From positions 204,232-268,231 of the forward strand of contig BEXV01000272.1 in assembly GCA_003118195.1 (NCBI GenBank): DNA of 64,000 nucleotides, given 5' to 3'. Every line of letters starts with the position of its first letter. The stretch's first letter is position 1. The notes under the pieces were generated by a model, which ran no database searches, was not told the origin of the DNA, and was given only the letters and a program-made list of their open reading frames with translations. Source of the DNA: Hemicentrotus pulcherrimus (lineage: Eukaryota > Echinodermata > Echinoidea > Camarodonta > Strongylocentrotidae). Both the position numbers and the translations under genes were made by a program. Shown piece after piece: positions 48,473-59,141 of this stretch.

Positions 48473-48793
48473 CAAATGATTTGCTTTAGCCATATACATG
48501 TATAATTCTCATTATTGCTCATTTTCAATAAGTTGAGAAAATTCAATTATAGACTTATCACTTGTGCTCTTCAGTTGACCATGTTTTTAATATGTAACAT
48601 GTGCTATAAGTGTGTGACTTTGTTAGCAAAAAAGAAGATAAAGAAAATATGACTAGCTAATGTTTTCAAGATGGTGAATGTGAGGCCTAATTTTTATCAT
48701 GAGTTCCATTATTTTTTGATATATTTCACTTATATAATTTTGTTTTATATGTCTGCTGGTGGTATCATATATAGGAAGAAGGGGCAAAGGAAA

Positions 48794-48799
48794 AATAAA
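48794..48799 (+). promoter_or_regulatory. Candidate poly(A) signal, proximal
   Basis: AATAAA 320 bases after the channel stop codon. Confidence 0.35.
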
Positions 48800-49555
48800 T
48801 CGTATTTTTGCAATGTTCTTATTCTAGAGATGTTCACCAAGCAATGAAGTTCACCAAAGTATTTTACACTTATGTTGTTGTTACATTCTTTTTGAGTCAA
48901 GTGCTTCGATCATATCAGTTGTAAGATAAAAACCTTTTTGCTTTGAAGGAAAAGAGAAATAATGTACATTGTTATGTGATACACCTAAAGTAATGCTATG
49001 TCATGTACAGATTTATTACACTGATGTAATAGTTTCGAAAGAAGACTACGAGGAGAAATTTGGTTTCTTGATCAAAACACGCACTCTGTGATCACAGTCT
49101 AAAGATGGTCGTCATTGCTGGTCATGTGATTATATAGTAAAACTATGAAGGTCATTCTGTTTTTCTATTCACTTATATCATATTACTTCTTTCACATGAA
49201 TGCTATCTCTCCACAACATGCTGTTTTGATGATTTTTCGCAATCACCAGTAAAATTGAAGTTGAAATATTTTAGGGTTTAATTGTAACCTACAATCAACA
49301 AAGATGGAATTTGTCTAAGAACAATATAGAACCGTTGTACCTTCTAGTTCTATTACATGTAGTTCAATTAATGCTTCAAGTGCTTTTCTTTTCTCAAAGA
49401 AGGGGAAACTATCTTTTGTTTAGCACAACTCAGCGCTTACAACTCAATGGTAATTACAACTCAGTGAATTCCCACCTAAAGTTCATTACATTTTTAATGA
49501 AATTGTTTTATTAGTTATTATGCAAAGATGCAAAGCTAGTGGGAGGATATGAAGC

Positions 49556-49561
49556 AATAAA
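49556..49561 (+). promoter_or_regulatory. Candidate poly(A) signal
   Basis: AATAAA followed within 20-60 bases by T/GT-rich sequence (TTTTATATGTGTATACTGCTTGTG), which fits a downstream element. Confidence 0.5.
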
Positions 49562-49802
49562 GTCTTGTCAAACAAGATATCCTGACTTTTATATGTGTAT
49601 ACTGCTTGTGTATTAGTGTTTCAAACTTATCAATGTATAATCAATGTAGGATTTTAAGTGGCTTTGGTAAAGATGGAAAAAGGCAATGAAAAAAATAAGC
49701 ATGCTGCTTTTTGTATATGCATTGTGAGATTGTAATTATAATTCTGAAAGATTGGCAGATTTTCTTGTACATTTGAATGAACTACGTACGTGTATGAAAT
49801 GA

Positions 49803-49808
49803 AATAAA
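49803..49808 (+). promoter_or_regulatory. Candidate poly(A) signal, distal
   Basis: AATAAA; further hexamers occur near 49975-49981. One of several alternatives. Confidence 0.35.
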
Positions 49809-51963
49809 GATGAAGAAGTGGCCTGGTGCTACAGTTCCTATTTATCTCGAGAATATTTATTGATGATATTGTAATTATTTTTTATCTTGTTGTCAAATCA
49901 GAATTAACTTATCAAATCAAAAAAATATGAAATGTGAGTTCAGACTTTCATGACTTTTTTCATTACCTCTGTTCAATAAATAAAATAGATAAATCACTTA
50001 AAGATGGTAAATTAATGGCATTACTTTAAAATAAAGTCATTGCTGCATTCTCTGTCATCATAACTTAGATTCATTACTGTTGATTTTAGGGGGTATCTGT
50101 TCATATGTTATCATAGCAACCTTTTCATGCATATTCGTATCATAGAACTTCTAATCTGTGTATTTATTCCTCAAAATCAACTTGTTTTCTTTCTCGTAAA
50201 TTCTGACAGGCTTCTGCAAGAGGTCTGAATTGTGACATACATGTATTTGCCTCTACATAACTATAGCATGTAGAAAATGTATCAGAAAGTAGAAATGCAA
50301 CCGTATCCGTATGGCTGGGATTGGCTGGCTGGGCCAGGGAAAATATTTCTGTGCTAGATAGGATTTCACTATCAAATCACTAATTGCACTAAACTGAATA
50401 CAAAGTTATGATACATGTAGTACTGTGTTAGTACTGTATAAGCCAATATTGCGTACAGTTATTTTTGTCATCTTTTTATTTAAAACAGGGACAAAGATAT
50501 TTTGTGTGTTATTTTTTAGTGATAATTATCATAGGCCATTTACAATACATTGGCTTAAGTATCGCCAGCTCATTTTCCCTTTGTTGAAAATTGAGATGAT
50601 TATGCTCATTCTCTAGGGATTAGATAAATTAAAAGTGCAGGCAATTCTGCACTTACAAATTATACACCTACTATATGTGCATGTCTTTATAATGATGAAA
50701 ATGAAACAATTATGTTAGACTGTCGCCTATAATTCATTTTACAAGTGAATAATGTTGCCTTACCAGGGAGATGTCAATGTTGTGCTTGTGTACGTAATTG
50801 TACTGGCAAGGATGCTCATGACGCAGAATGTTTAATTAGAAGATTATCTGTTAATGTCACTTTAATTTGTAGTATTACCCAAAACTTTAATCAAGCATTA
50901 TTTTACAGCTTCTTTTGTTATATCATGTTTCCTCATTTAATTCTTTTAAATTCACACATGTGCTTTATTACAGCTTTCTATGTATATTGTAGGTGCTTTT
51001 TATACCGTTGTGTGTATATTGCATATTTTGTATTAATTAATGCTCCTCATAGAGTCCAAGCAGTCATGAATATGTTCAGTCCTGTTTGTGTCGCTTGATT
51101 TAGATTAACTTAAACAGATGGCATAGTTTACAATTAATATGTAGAAGGAATATCAAACCTCCCACCCTTTAATGTATAAACTGCCCTACAGTTGACATAA
51201 ATTCTAAGTAAAATTCAGCCATTAGGACCGGTCTGAAACATGGCATAACAACCACATGGTGTATCATGAAGAGGATCTATTCTGTTATTCTATTCTTCGT
51301 TATGCAATGTGGCTGCAACCAGTTGTCCTTTATTGCAAATTGCTCACATTCTTGTTATTCATCCCAAGTGTTGATACTTTAATAGCAGTATGTAACAGAG
51401 AGTCCTACGTGTAATCATGGTTTAGATTATTTACACAGTTGAAAATTAATTGTCATATCATAAAAAGACCAATCGCAAATTTTAAATGAAATTAAATGGG
51501 CATGCAGTCACAAATGTACTTACTTAAAATTGATGCAACTTAAAGTACCTTTAAATGGTATTCATTGATTTTTTTTAAAAAAGATTTTGAAATGCTGTGT
51601 ATACAGAGGCTGTTGTCACATATTGTAACAATGTTGATCATTGCAATAGCATTTTAATTGCGGTCGTAATATTTTTTCTTTAGAAATCATGTGGAATATT
51701 TTGAAATTTTGAACATAGCTGTGATACTCGTTGAAGGCTTTGCATGTTATTGCTCTGTCAGATACAATTTAAATTGCTGTAGCAGGTATTTTGTCAGGTT
51801 ATGTACATATTACATACTTTGCTTTGATAATGTGACCAAAATTTAATTTTTCTTTTTTAGTACTATAGCTCCTAGTCAACTTTTGAAAGACTGAATTATT
51901 TTTCAATTCGGTGTGATCATCATGACTTATTACTTATATATATACACATATTCTCAAAATCTA

Positions 51964-52160
51964 GGGAGGTGGCTCAGTTAGTAGAGCAGTGGTCTCGTAA
52001 TCCGGTGACCAAGGTTTGAAACCAAAGCGATGCTAGTGCCCTTTGGTAAGGCAATCCTCATTACCAGGTCTCTCCGAGAGGACCTAAAGCTGACAGCCGT
52101 CTGGTTGCTTACTTACAAGCATTAATGCTTTCTTAGCAGTCAGGTAAAATAACCACCACC
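51964..52160 (+). mobile_element. tRNA-derived SINE, plus-strand copy
   Basis: Head GGAGGTGGCTCAGTTAGTAG..AGCAG contains box A; AAGGTTTGAAACC is box B; the anticodon-like loop is TCTCGTAATCC. Body and tail (GTCTGGTTGCTTACTTACAA, hairpin, AAAATAACCACCACC) match the minus copy at 2043-2239. It has an extra insertion TCTCCGAGA in the middle relative to that copy. Confidence 0.88.
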
Positions 52161-53092
52161 ATTCATATCTATATTTTGGAGAAATGAAAAAATTGGCTGT
52201 TGTGGGATCTTGGTGCAAGTGCAATATTTGCAATCAACGTTGGTCTTTCTTTGGCAGGTCAATCCTTTTTGCACAAATCAAAAATCCCTCTTTTATCTGC
52301 TGTAATCTAAATCCATATCCAAGCTTTATTTTAGCAATTTTGTCTCTTTCTTTGTAAAATACATTTCAAACTGTTAAATGAACGGTTTTATGTTTAGGAG
52401 TGATATTACATCTCCATTGTTATGATCATGCATGAACAATTTGAACATCTCATATCTACTGCAATCCACATGTATGCCTGGTGATATATTTGTAAGCTAA
52501 ATAAAATTGCATTTTGTGGTGCTGCTGTCTGTGCCATTATGATGGGTGCATGTGGGGCATGCCTGTAGACTATTGAGTAAAAGTGATTTTTGTTCTTGGT
52601 ATTAAAAATTTTAACACTTGCCATCAGTTGACTTTGATAAAATTTAAATTCATTAAAATTTTAGGATGATTGATGATGGGGGTAAGTTAATTGATCAAGA
52701 AATGAGAAATGGAATGAATGATTACTAAATTAATGTGTTTATTGACAACACAAATAATCCTCCACATTTGTGCATTTCCAATTTGTTGAGAATTGCCTGA
52801 TGCAACAGAAATTTAAAATATCACAAATAAAAATGCCCATTTTCCAATTCTCAATTCACTTTGAGAGGCCACGGTGAAAATCATTTTTACACAAAATAAT
52901 AGAAATTCTGAGTATTGCTATAATTCCTCTAAATTAATAATTCTTTCTCTTCAATTTGAATGATTTGCTGGTCATTTATTTTATAAAAACATAATCTGAC
53001 AGTTTTGCAAATTCATATTACTCAATTTTGACAACTACTAAGATTTAATTGCAACTATCATACCTTTGAAGTATTTGACTAGAATGGTTAAC

Positions 53093-53197
53093 AATTCGTC
53101 CTTGTTTTCACGAAGTGACGGTAGTGAGGAAAATCGTAATGCAAAGTGAATGCAATTTTTTTTCACTACCGTCACTTCGTGAAAACAGCGACGAATT
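53093..53197. repeat. Strong hairpin with 35-nt arms
   Basis: Arms 53093-53127 and 53163-53197 are complementary: a perfect 23-24-bp core (TTTTCACGAAGTGACGGTAG..TGA against TCA..CTACCGTCACTTCGTGAAAA) and outer AATTCGTC / GACGAATT joined by a 3-nt mismatch. The loop is 35 nt. It could be a tiny foldback transposon or a transcribed hairpin. Confidence 0.9.
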
Positions 53198-54144
53198 TAA
53201 ATGTTTTTGATAGGTTATCACCTTTGGATTGATCAAGTTTGAAGTTGAAACTGGATGCTGCTCTTGGAATTTATTTTTCTAGAAGCACGTATTTCACTCT
53301 AAATAAATTATAAAAAAAAGTTGCTGGCTATATGTAGTTGTATTCATCTCAGGCTCAATAAATTTTGGGATGGCACTGCAGTGTACTTTAAAATGTGAAT
53401 ATTAAGATACAACTTATTTCTTCACTTTCATCACATCACTTTTTCATTCTCTTTGGTATTACTCTTTGACTATCTTTAGAAAGCAAATACATCTACATGC
53501 ATCTGCCTTTTCCAACTTAAAAAAAACTTGTTTCTCAATCAATTTCTAGCAAGACAAAATAAGATGTAACAAATTAATTGTGTGCACAGGACTCTTATAG
53601 TCATCTATCTGAGAATTTGTTTATAATGATGTTTAACTTTGTACATTGCATTCATAGCATATTACAACTCAAGGGATGTCAAATTCAAGAAGGCAATCTC
53701 TTACTCAGCTGATGAATGTCTACATTTTAGTGGATCTAAAATAATGTGTAGTTTTCATCTTCATGCATATCACCTCCTTTGATATTTGTACAGTCCTATG
53801 ACCATCTGTTTGCACCAAACAAATGAAATTTTGAATTTCACATTTGTAATGAATTTTAAAAAAAGTAAAGTAGTGCATTGATACTGATGATGAGCTGAGC
53901 TGTAATTTTCCTGGGTTGTAGAAATTTGATGTGTACATGTTTGGTAACATTGAAGGTAAAAAAAATGAGACCTTTGAATAAAAAATACCATGAAAGCTTT
54001 TTATAATGAAAGTCACAATAGACACAAGTGTGAATTGACTAGTTTGTTTTTGAGCTTATCTTCAGTGCCCACTTTTGGAGTATTCAATGTGATGTGCATT
54101 GTGCTTTTACTGATCAACTTAAAAAAATTTTTTTTTTTTTTAAA

Positions 54145-54237
54145 GTATTGCTCATCAGGCATTTTTCTTCTTCAAAAGATGAAAAAAAAAAAAAAAAAAA
54201 GTATTGCTCATCAGGCATTTTTCTTCTTCAAAAGATG
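54145..54237 (+). repeat. 37-bp direct duplication separated by poly(A)
   Basis: GTATTGCTCATCAGGCATTT and the next 17 bases occur identically at 54145-54181 and 54201-54237, with 19 A between them and a T-tract just upstream. May be replication slippage or an assembly artefact. Confidence 0.95.
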
Positions 54238-56542
54238 TTCATATATGTGAAGCACAATATTTACAAAAGACATATTTTGACAACAGTCGTGCTACGCTGT
54301 TGACAATGTTTGTGCTTTACATAATATGGAATAGGAGACCATAGATGACATCTTTCTCATCAATATAAATAAGCACATCTTTTATCATATTACGCAATTA
54401 AAAAATGGGCACTCTGAGTCAGAGTGTGAAAGTGGAAGAGTGATGAGCCTTGATTCTCGTTCTCGCATGTCTTGGTAAACTGCCCGGCAAAAATAAATGG
54501 AATGGTGTATGGTGCCCTCTACATTTCTGTTTCTTGGAACACAAGTAGGCCCATGCTTATTACCATTATCATTTTTTATTATCATTAGTTGTTTTTTTTT
54601 TGGGGGTGGGGGGCCTTATTGCAAGCTAAATCGCATTTTGCTCCTGCTCATTGCCTTTCAATTAAATGTAAAAAGTTGTTATTTTGAGGCAATTTACCAT
54701 GTAACATGCATGTATGAACGAGGCTTTTATAGGGACGGATGAGAGAAGGAACAGCACTGGGAATGTGTGAAAAGATAAAGAGCAAGACAAAGCAAGAGCT
54801 AACAAAGATTGAAGCAACCTAATAAGCACAGACAAATCTGGGCTGGAACATGTTGAAAAGAATGAGTCACTAGGTGCCCCGAGGGGTCTAGGTCTTTATC
54901 ACATTCATGATATATTTTGTTGAGCGCCAGAAGGATGCTAACTGAATTTAAAAGGATATAAGTCCCTCTGGGTCCGAGCAGACTACTTTATCTTTCAACA
55001 TAGTGCATGGGTATGCCCAAAAGAATCAGTTAATGTCTTCATCAAATAAAGTATTACAAAAATAGATTTTTTTTCTCTCTATACATTTCACGAGGTTTGA
55101 AATCATGCTTATGCTTATGTGAGAAAGTGCGCCTAGTAACATAAATCGCACATGATCATCTAAGAACGGCATTAAGGAACACAAAAATAATGTCACACCG
55201 ATCAATCTTTTTTTCCAATTATTTTATTCAGACTTCTTAACTAAGAACACAGGTATTTATACAGTCAACACTTGGAAAATACAATTTGTTCTTTACAATT
55301 CCTATGAAAAATGCAATACTTTTTTTCAAAACATCAGACCTTATTTTGTACGGAATTTGTTTAAAATTTATCTGTTTCATACAATTGATCACTTTTGGTA
55401 ACCTCACTGATTTGAAATCTAGCCTTTTTTTTGCCACAGCTACATGCTTCGAATTTATATGAAAGATATGTTAATCGAAATTGAACAATTCAAATTTTGT
55501 GTTTCTTGGAGTGAAAGAATTAGCTAATACACTGTCTTTTTCCTTCAAATAAGGCATTTCTCAAAAATCATTAAATATTAATGTGTCCAAAAGAAAATAC
55601 ACAAATTTCCATGATTTCAGTTTAAAGGCTGCCTTTTAGGATCAAAGCGGCTTTCTAGTTTAGGACAATGGTCATCAGTTAACAAAAAATTGTGCATCTT
55701 GTTATATACATGTATACACCATAAATTTGTATTCATAAGTGTTTATTTACTTACGTTTGTACATCCATGTTCAAAAATAGAAATTATTTAATACAGAGTA
55801 TGTGCTTTATTTACCACAAAATATATGTACAAACACAAACAGAAATTCCATTGAGATTTGAGTATTAAGAGACTTGTCATGTACACAATTTTATTCCATT
55901 TCTTCTCTAATTTTCATCCTAATGTTTCCCATTGGACGAATGCCAATCCTTCCTATACAACGCTATACAATTCTGAAGCTCAATACAGAGTTAGGAGAAT
56001 CTTTGTCAAAAAAGATCACACCTTTCACTTATCTATGATGTGGTGGCTTTAAGATAAAACAATGCAATGAAAATACACATGGAGCAACATTACACAAACA
56101 ATTATCATTATTATGTATGACTATTATCAAATTGTATTGATGTTTTGTATCATATTTCTGTTCTTTGTAAACCTTGTCTGAGCCTTTATTTTACAGGTGA
56201 GCAAACCAATTGTCCTTGTTGAATGGCATTGGACAAATAAATACATTGAATAAAATTGATCGAATTGATTATAAAGCATTCAGCATGACATGTTTCAGTA
56301 TTAATATTTTAGTGATATTATGGGGATTGAAAGTCATTTATGATTGTCTACTTTACTCTAATTTAGTTAAGAAAGCAGCGTCATTGAAAATTCTCAAAAT
56401 TTATTTTCTTATAATATTCTTTATGCCAATCACACACTATACGATCCGATTACGATCCGATTTGGGAAAAATTGACAGTAGCACTTGATATAAACATTCA
56501 AACTTCTAAAATCTTAAAGACCTTTGATCTGAGTAGTCTGTG

Positions 56543-57057
56543 ATTAAAGGTAATACAAAGATTTGGTATGGGGTCATGAATTTGGTTCAAATGAACATAT
56601 TGGAAGCATATGCGATCCTACAATATGCAGTGATCGCTGTCGCGGTTGAAATCGGGTCTAAAGTTATGAAATTATTACTAACAAACTCTTTATGTAGTAT
56701 AGCGCCCTCTCAGGGTCAAGTTATTAATTAAGCTATAAAGCAATGTTTCTTGACCAATTTTGACCGATAAGCTATTCCCGTTTGGTAGGTATATATCACA
56801 ACTAAATATTCTGAAATTTTCAGAATTTAGCTACCATTGTACGGCCATATTGCGCTATTTGAAATTTATCAAAATTTATCGGGAGCACAGATAAATGTTA
56901 ATTTTCATTTTTTCTCGAAAGCAGAAGTGTTATAGGGGCTAATTTTTTTAGAGCTTATTATACATCCACATAGGCATCCAAATATATCAAAATTGTAAAA
57001 AAAAATCATTATCCACCAAATTTTCAAAAATTCCCCAAACTTTGTATTACCTTTAAT
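56543..57057. mobile_element. Inverted-repeat DNA element (about 515 bp)
   Basis: Left end ATTAAAGGTAATACAAAGAT-TTGG, right end CCAAACTTTGTATTACCTTT-AAT: 22 of about 24 bases complementary. No transposase frame. Weak outer complementarity (CACACTATACGATCC near 56437 and GGATGGTATAGTGTG near 57311) could mean it sits inside another element. Confidence 0.75.
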
Positions 57058-57842
57058 AAGATTTAAATTGAAAGGGATATCAAGATTCATTGGAGGAGGA
57101 AAAGGTAAATCGGCTCAGAGTCGTATCAACATCATACCAGCGGTGCGACTTTCAACAATTTGAAGCCGATTCGGTTATTATTCTGACTAGAAGGCTTAAA
57201 TGCACTTATATTCTGATTGTCAGTGTTTCGAACCTAAATCTAGAAGATGGTGTTTATTTATTTCTGTATTTATTGTAATTGCAACTTTACTTGAAAATCA
57301 GATTGCAGGAGGATGGTATAGTGTGCGATGTGTGAAAAAACTCACAATATTTCTATAAATCAAGTGCAAGTCCTTCATGAAGGAGGAGATGTAACAGATT
57401 TCATTTGACCTGCAATAAAGCATTTATTTGTAAGAATTAGACAATCAATGCCAGTTCAAGCATTTCAAATATTTACCATGGCCATCAGGATTCACCACCT
57501 TACACAATGTGTGCACCATCTCCATTATCTGGGAGTTCTCCAGACATTGCGTGGATATGAAGACTTGTGGCAAATTTGTATTTCACAACTTTTTCTTAGT
57601 CCTATCAAACGGTCTAGGACTACAATTAAAATGGGTGTTTCTGCCCTTCTGACCGACATACAAATATACCGATTCATTATTATGAAGCCACTTCTAATCA
57701 TTGTACCATGCAGAACCTCATTTTCCATGCAAATTTTGACTTGATTAAAATCAGAAAAAAAGATAAAGCAGGGTGGCAATGAACATGCACAAAGAAATTC
57801 CACTTTGCTTTCAGGAACCAAAAATAAAGGGGGGGGGGGGGG

Positions 57843-58108
57843 NNNNNNNNNNNNNNNNNNNNNNNNNNNNNNNNNNNNNNNNNNNNNNNNNNNNNNNNNN
57901 NNNNNNNNNNNNNNNNNNNNNNNNNNNNNNNNNNNNNNNNNNNNNNNNNNNNNNNNNNNNNNNNNNNNNNNNNNNNNNNNNNNNNNNNNNNNNNNNNNNN
58001 NNNNNNNNNNNNNNNNNNNNNNNNNNNNNNNNNNNNNNNNNNNNNNNNNNNNNNNNNNNNNNNNNNNNNNNNNNNNNNNNNNNNNNNNNNNNNNNNNNNN
58101 NNNNNNNN
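57843..58108. other. Assembly gap (266 N)
   Basis: Run of N immediately after a run of G (57830-57842). Content unknown; it falls in the intergenic or BPTF 3' UTR region, and apparent open frames across it are meaningless. Confidence 0.99.
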
Positions 58109-58959
58109 AAACAGTCGGTGGATTGGGTTAATCTCCAGAATAACACTCACAGCAAATGGCAATGTTGTTAGAATTTAAGCACCAAAATAACTGTTTTGGC
58201 CACAGATGATTTTTTACGGACCCTTGTTAAGCAGGACACAGTGAAAAACTGTCATCATGACCATTGACATCTAATTAACTGGATACCTACGGGAACCGGG
58301 TGGTTCCTGCATTAAGCATAAAGGAATTAAAGAATTGAAGAGTCATCGCGTTGAGAGCCCTTATATTCCTTTGCTTGGGGCATACACATAACTTCATCCA
58401 TTAGGGCATCACAATGTTCCACATGATAGAGACAATGCCAGATTGATAAAATTGATATCTTGTACTTGGGTGCATTGACTCGTAATATGAATACATCACG
58501 CACATCCCACACAAGTATTGTAATATTAGGTACTACTCTACATCACCGTCAAATGATGTAAGATTCCCCTTGAAGACATACATCAATTGAACATGCATGT
58601 ACAACTACATCCATGTACATGTAGCATTAACAGGAAAATATGTGCACAGACAAGTCTAAAACTGAAAACAAAATACAAAGTATGACTTAAATCAGCAAAT
58701 CAAAATATAAATACTGTCTATATTACCCATATACCTCAATTCATACTGTACCTCAAGTAATGTACACAAGAATATGTTGCATTGAAAAATAAGGATACAA
58801 AAAGGGATGAGGATGGGGTAGGGGTTGGGGCAAACTAATATACATACTACACATCAGCCATACATAGGAAAGCCTTCTTGGAAGGGAAATAAAAAACAAA
58901 GAATTGGCATAAATATGAAAGATAATTAAGGAATCAAGGTCTATTTACAGATTGCCCTC
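58109..58959 (-). other. BPTF: Probable 3' UTR of BPTF
   Basis: Sequence directly downstream (minus strand) of the BPTF stop. No AATAAA on the minus strand is seen before the gap; the nearest minus-strand hexamers are beyond it (for example 57423-57428), so the end of the transcript cannot be placed. Confidence 0.45.
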
Positions 58960-59141
58960 TCACTTGAGAGCCTTCATCTTCTGAATGAAGAACTTCTCCA
59001 GGACGTCAGCACACTGGTAGTAAGGTGTGTCTGTGGGGTTGTAGAAGCGACAGTTGTCAAAGACCTTCCCAATGTCAGCGGCAAAGTCACTCAGTTTGAC
59101 GTAGTGCTTGTTCTTCAGGCGGTCATCCACCGTTGAGAGAT
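58960..59141 (-). CDS. BPTF: BPTF last exon: second half of bromodomain and stop
   Basis: Acceptor ttcattacag (minus strand), stop TGA at 58960-58962. Takes two bases (G|AT, Asp), then [40 protein letters not shown] and [12 protein letters not shown]. The N of YNP is the acetyl-lysine-binding residue. The protein ends sooner after the domain than human BPTF. Confidence 0.97.

Larger units (their letters stand above)
48473..49830 (+). other. CACNA1G: Probable 3' UTR of the calcium channel
   Basis: Downstream of the stop, AT-rich, with several AATAAA hexamers (48794, 49556, 49803). The true end cannot be chosen without transcript data. Confidence 0.6.
49831..57842. other. Intergenic region between convergent genes, left of gap
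   Basis: No gene supported. The longest open frame (50745-51098, +) has no coding bias or recognisable domain. Holds a SINE, a strong hairpin, a 37-bp duplication and an inverted-repeat element, each listed separately. Parts may belong to long 3' UTRs. Confidence 0.6.

Noticed and set aside
50745..51098. 117-residue open frame downstream of the channel, Cys-rich
   Set aside because: AT-biased codons, no signal or domain, no splice or start context, lies in intergenic or UTR sequence; likely chance.
57698..58171. Long frames across the N run
   Set aside because: Created by translating N; no evidence.
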